This document shows positions 1-10,369 of a stretch of DNA of 64,000 nt, one piece after another (position 1 is the stretch's first letter; each line of letters starts with the position of its first letter). The position numbers and the translations under genes were made by a program. Source of the stretch: Cenococcum geophilum 1.58 (lineage: Eukaryota; Ascomycota; Dothideomycetes; Gloniales; Gloniaceae); the NCBI GenBank assembly GCA_001692895.1, contig KV748203.1:836330-900329 (forward strand), given 5' to 3'. The notes below the pieces were generated by a model, which saw only the letters and a program-made list of their open reading frames with translations, did not search any database and was not told where the DNA came from.

Positions 1-507
1 ATCCTCCCACGTCAAGTCCGAAGATACACGGATGTCTAAGGGGAAACCAGGGAATGGAAAGCGCTCCGAGTCCCCGGCCCTGGTCTGCCTCCTGCGGAGC
101 TCAGATTCTAAGCGGCGCACGTTCTCCATCTGGCGAGCCAAATCCTGATTTGACTCTCGACAGCAGCTTTCCTCATAATGTAGCTTGTTTTGTAAGTTTT
201 CGACCATTTGTTCTTCTCTTACGAGTTGGTATTTGGTCTGTTTATGATCTTCTTTCTCGCGTGTGAGTGCATTATGCGAATCCCGGCCTAGGGCCTCGAA
301 TTTTTCCAGCGTAATCTTCAGATCCTGAACTTCCACTTGAACATGGATTTTTTCCATCTCTAAGGTTTCGATCTCGACTCTTTGGACCTCATTCTTATCT
401 ATCAAGGAACGATTCTTCGATCTCAAGCATTCATTTGCACTGTGAAGTGTGTTTAGAGATTCTTCCATCCGAGCTATGACGGCTTTTTGGTCCTCACACT
501 CAGTCAT
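1..507 (-). CDS. Partial coiled-coil protein, running off the left edge
   Basis: The minus strand is open from an ATG at 507 down to base 1 (169 codons, no stop inside the window), so this is the N-terminal part of a longer gene. An in-frame stop lies at 520-522, just upstream of the ATG, which supports this start. The protein begins MTECEDQKAVIARMEESLN and is rich in E, K, Q, R and L with heptad-like spacing through about residue 140, which predicts a long coiled coil. Near residue 145 it changes to a more Pro/Phe-rich stretch (FPFPGFPLDIR). No catalytic motif is visible and I do not recognise the family. A structural or scaffold role is only inferred from the coiled coil. The composition is ordinary and shows no sign of RIP. 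Confidence 0.6.
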   Translation of the reverse strand, partial: MTECEDQKAVIARMEESLNTLHSANECLRSKNRSLIDKNEVQRVEIETLEMEKIHVQVEVQDLKITLEKFEALGRDSHNALTREKEDHKQTKYQLVREEQMVENLQNKLHYEESCCRESNQDLARQMENVRRLESELRRRQTRAGDSERFPFPGFPLDIRVSSDLTWED

Positions 508-1460
508 CTTGTTGGTCTTCTACGGTTGACTGGTATGTAGGCGGCTGACTTCGTCGAGATGTTAGAGTTGATGAAGAGAGTATTTGAGCCCTTCAAGCAG
601 CGGTCGTTTCCAGCCCGTATATCGTTTGTAATATGCCCTGAACTTTTCGAGCGCTAAGAATCTGACTTGAGATGCAAGAAGTTAGTACACTAGCTCGAAA
701 ATTCATGGATACCGGATGCTTCTCACAGCGATAACGACCTCTCCACTGAAGTCGGCGATGCAGAAGCGTAGTAAAATGAGTAGTCAGACAGGTAAACTGA
801 TCGGTGAGATGCTGAAGAGTAATAAGGTGCAGTTACGCTCGCGCGGGAGTAACGGAGCCAATAGTTGAGCGAGGGCCGCAATAAGAGTAAGTCATCAGCT
901 TAAAGGGAAGGTTGTAAAGGGAATGAGGTTTCATCTGTGTGTTTATGTTTACGCGTGATGCCTTTTTGGTCAGGTAAGATGAGAGGTAAAAGTGAAGTTG
1001 AGTGAGTTGAGAATGTCATGAGTTATGAAGTGAATGTCCAAATTAACATTAGAAACCATAAAACAAAATAGAACTTGAATGAACTAACAGTTAATCTTGA
1101 TTTCCTCCTCCGTAGAAGTACCATCTAACAAAGCGAGTGATGAGACTTTTCCAGGGATATGGATAATCTGAAAAGTGACAACATGTTGCAAAAACACTTG
1201 GATGACTATCTCAAGCCCTGAAATGCTCCAATATACGGCAAGAATCGATCATACTGTATCAAGACATATCAGCCATGAAAGTAAGAATTCAACAAACCGG
1301 TATATAACGTCCGCCGCCCCAGTCGCCCGTCTCCAAAAACGTATACAAGAAGCAGAACTGCAATCTTCAACAAACCCCGTTCTAAACATATGCACAAGAA
1401 CGTTAATCTTCTCCCTCCCACACTACTCCTCCCCCTCCAGCCCTATTCCCCCCACGGCAT
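508..1460. other. Intergenic region
   Basis: This 0.95-kb stretch separates the coiled-coil gene, which is transcribed leftwards from 507, from the 3' end of the glutaminase gene at 1461. It therefore holds the promoter of the first gene and the 3' UTR of the second. A 107-codon plus-strand ORF at 1175-1498 runs into the glutaminase terminus and has no recognisable content. I see no RNA gene or repeat here. Confidence 0.5.
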
Positions 1461-3784
1461 TTATGGCAACGCCAGCAATGCAAACGCACCCCCCATGACC
1501 GGGCGATTCGCAAACGTGATCCCCGGATAATCGCCACTCGCGGCATCATACAGATCCGTCAGCGGCCGATCCGTCGGGGTATTGTTAATCCAGGTCGCAA
1601 GGTCTTTGATAAACATATCGCGGGTGCTAGAGCTCGCGACCGCAGCTACGAATAGTTCCCAGTCGCCCTTCGTGTACCCGTGCCGTGTGTCGAGCGGCAC
1701 GCCGTAGGTCTCGGCTACTGTTGGGTAGAAGGCGGATTGCATGTCGTAGACGGATTGCGGGACGAGGTTGAGCCTGAGCTCGGCGTCCGAGTAGAGATTG
1801 TAAAGGAGACCTGTGGGGTTGTTAATGGGATTGATGTGAAGGGGAGGGGAGGGGAGTTACCGTGGGTATCGTCAGCGCCGTAGCTGAGAGTTGTGTGGGG
1901 TGGACTAGCGCCTTTGTTGATGCCAAGGTCTTGCCATGCGGCGATGTAATTGTGTGCTATGCTGGTGTAGTTAGATGCATCCGCGGTATTGCCAGTCAGT
2001 TTTGCGATGACAGCCATCGCTTCAATGCCAATCACGCCTTTGAGTGCTAGGTTGGTCTGGTTGCTGCGGTCTGCGTTAGTGGCACAGCTTGGTTACTATC
2101 TGGATGGACTTACGCAAGGGAGCCAGCAAAGTCGTCGGTGGAGATTTGATTCGCTGGGTAGAGTGCTTCGGCTACGAGATACGATGTCCACTGCTTAAGC
2201 TTGTCGTAGTGTTGACGCAGATAATTGTTATCATTTGCTCGCTGTGCATAAGCCAAAGTCATGATAAGCATATTTCCACACTCCTCGAGCGGCATCTCTT
2301 CGTCGTTTCCAAGAGGGTGCCCAGTGGCGTTGGGATAACTGGATCCTAGGTCATGCATCGAATACGTATTCGGGTACTGGCCTGCTTCCTGGTTTTCGAA
2401 CAGCGGATCAAGTAGGAGTTTCAAGAGCGTCGGGTTTGTGTAGAGGAAAATTGGATGTGCGGGGAATACAACATCAACAGTCTGCACATTTCCGTCCGAT
2501 GAAATCTCCTTTAGGAAGAGGTACAGCTCATTGGTGGTCCCGACAAGCTGGGTTGCTCCGAAAGCTTGGCGAGCGGAGAGGGACGTGATGGTAAGATAGT
2601 TCTGGCCCGCTGCTACTGTCGAATCACTTGCGATTTTGTTGTCTAAATCTGTGGACATCACGCTTGATGTGAGATAATCCTTGTGGAAAAAGGAGAGCTG
2701 CAGCTAATCAGATCTTGACTATAGATTCAATCCATAATATAGAACCTACCGCAGCAAGGTCATCGCTAAAGTAGCTAGTCCACAGGGATGGCAAAGAAAC
2801 TACTCCATCCTTGCCATCAAATTGGATTGCATCGTTCTGGCATAGACCAAGAGAGAAAAGTGTGTTGACAGCTGACGAGCCAACAGACCCAAGGTCGATT
2901 GCAAAGCCAAAGACGGGCCAGTTGCTGTTGATGGCGCGATAGTTTGTATCTTTCGAATTTGTAAGCTTGCCATTGCTCGTGAATGCACCACGAACGTCGT
3001 TGTCTGTGCCAGATTGATACGTCATGCCATCTACAGCATCGGTAACGTAGTACCAGTTGCCCCATTCACCTTGATCACTTTTTTCGGAAAACAATAGCTG
3101 AGTTTGCTTGAAGACTTGGTGGTAAGCAATACCATCGGTCGTGCCATAGTTCCACTGCGCAATGTCACTGCGGTCTCCGGAAACAAATTCTAGCACATGA
3201 GATGAGTAACTGGGTACCGAGACAAATGGAAAATTCCTAACCTGCTGAAATATCCGAATAAAGTTGCACGTCGTGTGTAGCACCATCTACAGATGTTACC
3301 TCTACGTTCATGTAAGAAAATACCAGGGATTGACGTTTCATGTCATCGGGTGTGATTGGTGAAAGAAACGTGATGTTCAGGGTCACCTTCCCGGCTACGT
3401 CGATCGTAAAGACGCTTTTGGTCGATGAATACTCGTAAGCGACCTGATTGGCTGTCGCTGGTCCTGTAGGGGCTCCCATCCAGGTATAGGTGGTGCCATC
3501 GACGCGGATCATTCCTGTCCATCCTGTAATTTGGTTTCTGTCTGTAATTTAGTAAATGGCCAAAGTAATTTGAACAACGAATATGCACACGTCCAGAAGA
3601 CAGGCCACTGTCCGGGCAAATAGCCTCCATTGCCCCCGTCACTGCCAGCAGCTAGCCAGGTGCTCAAGTATGGAGATTTAACCGCCAACGGGAGAGACGG
3701 AGGCCGAGCAGGTGAGAAGGTTGATGTAGCCCTACATAGGGTAATAAGAAAGACGACCAGGAAACTAAAGTAAGGGAGCTCCAT
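1461..3784 (-). CDS. gtaA: Secreted glutaminase A (GtaA type), six exons
   Basis: The CDS is complement(1461..1810, 1861..2063, 2114..2697, 2750..3189, 3242..3537, 3591..3784), 688 codons plus stop. The five introns are 50-53 nt, all GT-AG, and every junction keeps phase. The acceptor at 2698 could also lie 6 nt earlier in the transcript without changing frame. The protein starts MELPYFSFLVVFLITLCRATS, a clear signal peptide. It continues with AVKSPYLSTWLAAG, TGWTGMIRVDG and WMGAP, then YPNTYSMHDLGSSYPNATGH and ending RPVMGGAFALLALP. These match the fungal glutaminase A family (DUF5127, DUF4965 and DUF1793 modules), and the length agrees with Aspergillus GtaA, about 690 residues. Family members are extracellular or cell-wall enzymes that hydrolyse L-glutamine to glutamate and ammonia. 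The gene is not RIP-affected and appears complete. Confidence 0.9.
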
Positions 3785-5151
3785 GATTAATCAGGGTGGA
3801 TTGCAAAAAATTGGAGGATAGATTGACCGTATCCACAAACCTGGGCAGGTGAACTTTATACATATGCCGATCTTACTTGGGTGGTATTTGGGTGAATGCA
3901 TTCTGGGACTATCGGAGTGCCGAGCTGAATGAGTGAATGGGCCACCTGATGGCAGCACGAAGGTAGAATCTATAGTATTTCCACAAAATTTCAAGGGTTC
4001 ACTGCAAGAATTCACTCTTGCGGCTGCCACATGGCGCAGGCACGCTGTAGCATGGTGCATTGCGGTATTGGGGTAAGCTTAGCATGGGGTGAAAACCTTG
4101 CTCTGCATCCGATAGCTGGCAAGTGGGCTCATCAGAGAGGTTTCTGAGCCTTTACTTGGACATATCTATTCTAACCCACATGAGCGCAAGCATCGCCATG
4201 GGTGAAATCAGCGAAGTATTTCTCAAATTAAAATGAGGGGGTCGATGAGACACCGTCTCGATTATCATTGACGGCATGAAATGGCCCGTAGACGGAGTAT
4301 AAGTATTGGCAGGGGCGGAAAGGATGTCAGGTCCTTTTACAGAAATGTCTCAGAGTAGTTTTTGTTAGGGTTGAGGAAGCAGAAGACGAAAATTTCATTC
4401 TAAGCTGTATAATTGGAAGCGAAATTGAGTACTGATGAGATCCAACTTCACCATTTTCAATATGCCATAGCATGTAGCCGCAAACGATGTAGTCTTATTC
4501 TGATTCATGGATTTCTCTTCATCGGAAGGGCTCTGACCAGAATCTGGGGGTGATGTGTTGTCCCAGCGTGTGATCGGGCTCTGTGATTTCATCAAGTAGG
4601 ATCGTAGAGGGCCAGCTGAGGCATACAAGTCAACATACCAATATGCCAATATGCCATGGGCCACGTGACCACTTAGAAGCCTGGGAGACCGAGGCTGAGC
4701 TCTTACGGTGCAGCCGATATCGTAGTGGAAGCAAGCAGACCAAGGACGGATGCTCTGCAGAAGATCTTCGAGGTTGTTGTTCCTGAAGGAGCCTGGCGAA
4801 AAAGATAAGCGACACCGTCTGTGGAGCTAAATTAGGGGTGGTCCATAAGGCGTCGAGGGTTTGGGGTGCATGCAGTCCAACGCGAACAGCTGATGGTGGC
4901 TGTCACGTCGTTTCCTAGCAGTGTCCTTTCTCGGACTTTTGGCCCTTGGAGGCGGTCAGTGCACCCCATCCATGTCAGCCATCCGGCAGCCACTGGCAGC
5001 CCACCAGCAGCCGTCCAGCTAGTTTGCCACGTCTAAGTTCCACCATAAGCTCCTGATCGTCCGACTTTCCGAATGCTATGCTTATTCGGGATCATAATAT
5101 AGCCCCTGTTGAAAACACAACTGAAGAGAGTAAGATTTAAGGCTTGGCGGA
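3785..5151. other. Intergenic region upstream of gtaA
   Basis: This 1.37-kb stretch holds the gtaA promoter and normal-composition DNA up to the insert at 5152. Small ORFs of 60-90 codons occur on both strands, but none has a recognisable start, domain or codon bias. The transition to TpA-rich sequence happens abruptly at about 5160. Confidence 0.5.
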
Positions 5152-5165
5152 TTAAGCTTAGATAT
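5152..5165. repeat. 14-bp direct repeat, left copy (candidate TSD)
   Basis: The sequence TTAAGCTTAGATAT occurs here and again exactly at 6436-6449. The two copies bracket a block whose base composition differs sharply from both flanks, as expected of a target-site duplication. Confidence 0.6.
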
Positions 5166-6435
5166 TTTATTGTTTTTATTTTATATCCGTTGTATTATAC
5201 TACATACAATACTGCGCATGAGCCTCTAGGCTATGGCACTACAGTTCTATTTACATGAACCCTTCCTAGGCAGCTTAACATGTACTAGTGGCTATATCCT
5301 ATTAGTTTATAAACCTCTACGCTAGGGGTTTACAGCTCCCTAGTGGAATACTAGGTTACTATAACTATTAGGAAGTAGTAGCAGTAGGAAAACGAAATTC
5401 TAACGCCCATTCTTATCCTATTTACCATTTATTTCTATCCTTTTGCTCACTAATATATATCTTCTACTATTAGCTACCCTCTAGTAGCTATCCCTATCCT
5501 ATCTATAAACGCTAGTAGTACATATAATAGGAATTGTGCAACCGACTAGGCTGCTAGTAGTGGTAGTGGTGTGGTTGTAGTTGTTGGAATGGAGACGGTT
5601 TACCACGAAATCGTGCCATAAGGTCTTGAACTGTAAGTACTAGACCTAGTAGTTTCCGGCGAGGTCGAGGTCGAACCGGTTGTAGGGGGGATGATGCTAG
5701 TACTGAGGCGTATGTACGTGGTTGTAGAGATGGGTGGTAGGTAAGGCGATTGAAGCGATTGAGGTAATTGAAGTGGTGGTTTACGTTTCGGCGATGGCCG
5801 AGGTATGCGGCTCGGAAACAGTTTCTGAGGTATTTGAGGTATCTGGCGTAGGCGTAGGCTTAGGCTTAGGCTAAGGGGTGCTTAGGGGTGCGAATAGTAT
5901 AAGATAGTTATAGAAGTCGGCTCCAAGTTCTAACCACAAGCAGTCGCCCATATAGTCCCCTATTAACTCCTTAATGGGGTAGTCTCTGTCATCCTAGTTG
6001 ATACCCGTACCCTATAGAAAGCGCACTCTGTAATATCCTTGGAGTTACTTAAGACTAGACGGTGAAAGCTGGCGGCGGTGAGTTTCGTTGGGGAGAGATA
6101 TTAATGGGGCTAGTTGGTATCTGTATACGAGCTTATGCGGGAGGATATCGTTCTAAAGCTGGAGGACGGTGGCGATGATAAAGGCGATGGCGATGGCGAT
6201 GGCGATGGCGAAGGTATTAGTAAAGGAGATGCAGCTGGCATGGCGGGAGCGGCGATTCAGGGGGGTGTAGAGTTGGAGAATGATGGTGTAAAGGAGGCTG
6301 CAAAGGAGGCTGTGATAGCGGAGAGAAAGGATTCGGGTCGTCCGTAAAAGAGGTCTGTTTCTTTTTCTTTCTCTTCCCTTCCTTCCTTTCTGCAGTCGTC
6401 GCCCGGGTCTTTGGAGCCATTTTGCGCTGCGGCCG
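5166..6435 (-). mobile_element. RIP-degraded 1.27-kb insert with retroposon-like ends
   Basis: The block is bounded by perfect 14-bp direct repeats and begins on the plus strand with a T-rich run (TTTATTGTTTTTATTTTAT), which reads as an A-rich tail if the insert lies on the minus strand. About 15 bp from its other end, at 6420, a minus-strand ORF starts (MAPKTRATTAERKEGKRKKK), very basic at first and then Pro/Ser/His-rich; it closes after 67 codons at 6217. Further coding-like stretches follow in the same direction, for example VSEPHTSAIAET near 5800, broken by stops of the TGG-to-TAG and CAR-to-TAR kind expected from RIP. A (GGCGAT)n run lies near 6180. The layout (target duplication, A-rich 3' end, ORF beginning almost at the 5' end) suits a retroposed transcript or a non-LTR element. 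I recognise no protein family. Confidence 0.5.
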
Positions 6436-6449
6436 TTAAGCTTAGATAT
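6436..6449. repeat. 14-bp direct repeat, right copy (candidate TSD)
   Basis: This is the second copy of TTAAGCTTAGATAT, identical to 5152-5165. Normal-composition sequence resumes immediately to its right. Confidence 0.6.
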
Positions 6450-6937
6450 ATCATGCCGATTAACGAAGTACTACTCATGAAGCACACGAGGTTCGGTAAA
6501 TTACCTGGTTATACTATGAATTACGATATTTAGTATATCGGTATCGATCTTTTGATGGAGATTCTATTAATACACCCTCTGGTTAAAAAAAGAAAAGACA
6601 CTCATAAGGGAGAGAGGATTGCCCGCGTTAAACCCATGGAATAGATGAAGGAAATTGGAAGTTATTTGCTAATGAGATAAAGGCTGGACTTTGACTTATG
6701 ATACAGCGTTAGATCGTGACTGAAAATGCGCTCAGATTTCATGAAAACTCCAACGCAATAGACTTAACCGTGTGAGACAGGGGAGAAAGGTATTCGCAAG
6801 AAACACATTCAACGAACGAGTCTCACAGATGCCAAACAAAATTACCGGATCTCGCCAGCGAACGCTCCCGGAAATGAATAAATCAAACAAGTCAGAAGAA
6901 GAATTAGTTCGCCCGGGCGCCGGGTATTCAAAAACGT
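6450..6937. other. Intergenic region downstream of the kinase gene
   Basis: This half-kilobase of ordinary DNA contains the 3' UTR of the kinase gene. I see no gene, repeat or structured RNA in it. Confidence 0.5.
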
Positions 6938-8818
6938 TTAAGAAATCCATGGACGCTCAATATGTTCGTAGAGTTCCTGACAACCTTCCAGCCATCGGCA
7001 CTTAAGAATCTCAGTGATGGTCCAGCGCCTTGCTGGATCCATTGCGAGACAACCTCTGACGAGGTCAACTACATCGTCTGGGCTTTCTCTGGCGGCCTGT
7101 CCTTTACGGAGCAGCCCAACATCCCAGTCACCTTCGAGGATTTTCCTGGTGGTCTTCGAATCAAGCCCAGCGTTGAATGGAAGTTCTCCTGTAATAATAG
7201 CGTAAACAACAACACCAAATGCCCAGATATCTGCTGCGGTGGAAAAGATAGAACCTGCAGTGTTGAAAAGCTCAGGCGCAGCATATTGCAAACTTCCTGC
7301 AATGCACGTGCTGGTGTCTGACGGACCAATGTTCTGATTTGGTCCTCCAGAATGTGGTTCAGGGGTATCGCGATGGTCACTGACAATGTAATCTGCCATA
7401 CCGAAATCGCAGAGCAGGATGTTACCCCCTTCAGTCTTGGCGTTTGGCCCGGACATGTCCACTAGACAGTTTTCGAGCTTGATATCGCGATGGACAAGAG
7501 TAATATCGTTATGAAGATAGCGAACCGCCGACGCAAGCTGGTACACATAGCGTTTGGCAAGGCGTGGCGCAACTCCCTTTAGTTTTGCTTGGCGAGCATT
7601 GCGAACGACGTCGAAGAGAGTACCACCAGCGTTCAGCTTTGTTATGCAAAAGGTGGCAAAGTCGGTATTGTACACTCGCAAAAGCGGAAGAATGTACGGA
7701 TGTTTGAGATACCGCCACACCTCGACCTCATGCTCAAATTGAGTTTGCAGCGCCTCGTTCTCAATTTCCTGCTTCCCTGCTAGCTCCTTCCGCACAATTT
7801 TGACTGCGTACGTAACCTTCACATTATTTTCGAACGTGGATGCCTCTTTTACAACACTGAATCCCCCATAGCCTATTTGCTTGCCAATAATATACTGGCT
7901 GTGGTCGCCGATTTCTTGTCCCTCGTCATCCGGCTCCACAGGTTTGGTTGCTTCATCTCGGGAATTGAAATGAGAGAGGAAGGCACTGGCAGGAGACATG
8001 GATGAGAGAGAACGTCCAGAACGGGCAGAGGACCGGCGGCTCATCTTTCGCACACTCCCGTCGCTGCTTAACTCACGGAAGCCTTTAGATCGCTGGGAGC
8101 CGTTCCGTCGAAATAGCGAGGAAGGGAACTCTATAGGCGAAGATGCTGGTAGTGGGGAGAGTAGATAATCCGCAGATGCTTCCAGTGGTGTTCGAACTTC
8201 TTCTAGTGGAGGAGAAGCAGTGGCCCCAGAAGTCAAGGAAGCAACGTTTTCGTGGTCGCCGTAGCTTGGATCTGCGGCTGGTCCATCGACGGTAGTTCGT
8301 AACAACGAATAACGAGATGCTCCAACGCGGTGTGTAGCCTCTTTCCTTCGATCAAGAGCCTGTACGAAATATGAACCGTTGTCCGAATAATCTTCGCCAT
8401 CTATTTCAGGTAGAGTTGGTGGCACTCCTGATTTTGGTAAAGGTTCTTCGATAGAGTGACGGTTTCCACAGTCGAGTGTAACTTTCTGGTCGAAGCTTAT
8501 GGAGGGTCGGCGTTTGCGAAAAGTATTCTCGATGTCGTTGAAACTGGAGGCAGCAGCAGAGCCATAGGACTGCGCCTGCTGCTGTCCCTCCACAGCTTCC
8601 TCTCCATTCCCATGCTTTCCGTATCTGCTATTTTGACTGTGGTTGAGTGAATGGGACTCGGCAAGCTCAGGCGTGGTCAAAGCCGAGGAAGAATCCCCCT
8701 CCCGCTGAAATTCACAGCGTGGTATCGAAGCAAAGCTCGAGGAAACGGGCTTGTGTGGCGTTCTGGTGTTGAGCTTAAGTTTCTGGAACACATGAGGGGA
8801 CTCGGTGGATGGGGCCAT
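6938..8818 (-). CDS. Ser/Thr protein kinase with long disordered N-terminus
   Basis: A single 626-codon exon. Residues 1-300 are Ser/Pro/Arg-rich and look disordered, with basic phosphosite-like patches such as KMSRRSSARSGRS near 258-270. The kinase domain covers about residues 309-610 and ends almost at the C-terminus. All key motifs are present: Gly loop IGYGGFSVV (315-323), catalytic-pocket lysine in YAVK (K340), an αC acidic patch FEHEVE (361-366), HRDIKLEN (443-450), DFG (471-473), AAPE (513-516) and DIWAFGVVVY (530-539). It should therefore be an active kinase. The stretch between DFG and APE is about 40 residues and carries a Gly/Pro/Ser/Thr-rich insert. It belongs to the CAMK/Snf1-like group of fungal kinases, but I cannot assign a specific orthologue. 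The start fits because upstream sequence is intergenic and the protein begins MAPSTESPHVF. Confidence 0.85.
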   Translation of the reverse strand: MAPSTESPHVFQKLKLNTRTPHKPVSSSFASIPRCEFQREGDSSSALTTPELAESHSLNHSQNSRYGKHGNGEEAVEGQQQAQSYGSAAASSFNDIENTFRKRRPSISFDQKVTLDCGNRHSIEEPLPKSGVPPTLPEIDGEDYSDNGSYFVQALDRRKEATHRVGASRYSLLRTTVDGPAADPSYGDHENVASLTSGATASPPLEEVRTPLEASADYLLSPLPASSPIEFPSSLFRRNGSQRSKGFRELSSDGSVRKMSRRSSARSGRSLSSMSPASAFLSHFNSRDEATKPVEPDDEGQEIGDHSQYIIGKQIGYGGFSVVKEASTFENNVKVTYAVKIVRKELAGKQEIENEALQTQFEHEVEVWRYLKHPYILPLLRVYNTDFATFCITKLNAGGTLFDVVRNARQAKLKGVAPRLAKRYVYQLASAVRYLHNDITLVHRDIKLENCLVDMSGPNAKTEGGNILLCDFGMADYIVSDHRDTPEPHSGGPNQNIGPSDTSTCIAGSLQYAAPELFNTAGSIFSTAADIWAFGVVVYAIITGELPFNAGLDSKTTRKILEGDWDVGLLRKGQAARESPDDVVDLVRGCLAMDPARRWTITEILKCRWLEGCQELYEHIERPWIS

Positions 8819-10369
8819 ATGACCGGTTAGGGGAGTTCACGATAGTTGCGGAGCTCAAGGTGCTGGCAACTAGGCTTTTCTTCTGGTCGCGCCGTGGGGT
8901 ATGTGCGTAAGCGGAGAGGGTAATGGAATCGTGGAAGTTGGAACGCTGGGTAACCAGCGCAGCGGCTGCTTGGCCGCAGCCCTCTCGAGTGGACAGTCAG
9001 TGGCGGTGAGTGCTGGGGACGAATTGCATATGTGGAGGGAAGATGAATGACGATGCAAGCTGGATATTGGGCGGGGAGTGTGATCGGAGTGGATCAAGGG
9101 TCCTTTTGATTAAAACGTAGGCGATGGATGCACGCTGACGCCTTCCCCCACGCGCAAGGTGGGCTGCAGGGTGTGGAGAAAGCCTATATTTTAGCGATGC
9201 ACGTATGGAAGAAAAACTCTGCCAATTTGCCCAGTTTGCCCAACTTTGCTTTCTGGCGGGCTCGTTGACAGCCTATCAAGCCCTCGCCATAACCAATAGC
9301 ACGAGTGCACCTAGGGCCCTGCAGGCGAATCAGCGCCCTGGTGGAGGAGGCGCTTCGCTCCGGGCCTGACGTAAGGGACGGCGACGTGGACGCAGGCATT
9401 TTGTACAAGTAGGAAGGCTTTGCAAAGGTACATGCACGTAGAAGGGCCAGACAGAGCAGATGAGGCTTGCAACTGCCGGCCACCTGCCTATATCTCTTCC
9501 CTCCAGGGCTCCCCCCCGTATGCGACTTGGCCCAATTTTCAGGCCAGGTGGGGTGATGACTGCCAGATGATAAGCGCTGGTGGCCATCTCCAATGTGCCC
9601 TGCCCAGGCCAGCATGACTTGCCATCCTGCTATCCACTTTCACCGTTATGCACCTTATGCAGGGTCAGGAGATCTCGGTCTGAGGGACTGCGAGACAAGA
9701 CAAAACGACTCGATCCTCCGCGCAAAGAGAAGAAGGAATCCCTAGTCGCGTCAAGGTCGAACGGAGCTGCATCATCTGCGTCTTATTTGGTAGGAAAGCA
9801 GAGCCGACAGCGAGGCAGCTGCAAGCCTGCATGGCGTTTTGCTTGAACAACAACCGACAGAACAGCGCGCGCCGTGCCGTACCGTGGTCCACTGTCCAAG
9901 GGCGTGAATATGTCATATACCTGTGTACATGGCTGTGTACATGGCCTACTAGGTACCTACGCACGCGCTGCGCCAGGAACTCCCTCTCAATTCCTTGTCG
10001 CAAGGCGCAGTAGCAGCTTGTTGCATCGGTGAGCCCATCCTTACGTTGTCGAGCGACTCTCCCGTGACTGCCCGTGACTGCCCGTTCCAGAGAGCTCGAG
10101 TTTTCGGTGACGGCGCTATGCCGGAACCGGATTGACTTCAGAGTCGAGCTTCCCGCCAAGATACCGTCTCCAAAGTGATGCAGCACTCGCCGTCTCTGTT
10201 GGCCACGACATCGCATTTTATCACCACCCCAACCCTGTATCCATACCGTTGCGATCCCGGATCCTCTGGTCACGCCAATATCGTCTCCTTTACCGTATCC
10301 ACCCTCGGCCTCTGCTCTTGACCGCCAGAGCTCCAAGTTCGGGTGGCCGGTAGGCCTTGACGTCCCAGG
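8819..10369. promoter_or_regulatory. Divergent intergenic region between kinase gene and VAC8
   Basis: The kinase gene is read leftwards from 8818 and VAC8 rightwards from 10370, so this 1.55-kb region must contain both promoters. It is pyrimidine-rich in places and has small direct repeats, for example GTGACTGCCC repeated at about 10063-10086 and GTGTACATGGC twice at about 9924-9946. A 223-codon minus-strand ORF (9665-10336) lies in it but shows no domain or typical fungal gene structure, so I treat it as chance. Confidence 0.5.

Noticed and set aside
4395-4815. Short ORFs upstream of gtaA as small genes
   Set aside because: They overlap on opposite strands, lack domains and have no conserved features.
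9665-10336. A 223-codon minus-strand ORF in the kinase-VAC8 intergenic region
   Set aside because: It overlaps the VAC8 promoter and 5' leader, has no recognisable domain, low hydrophobic-core pattern and no supporting splice structure; chance openness in GC-rich DNA is likelier.
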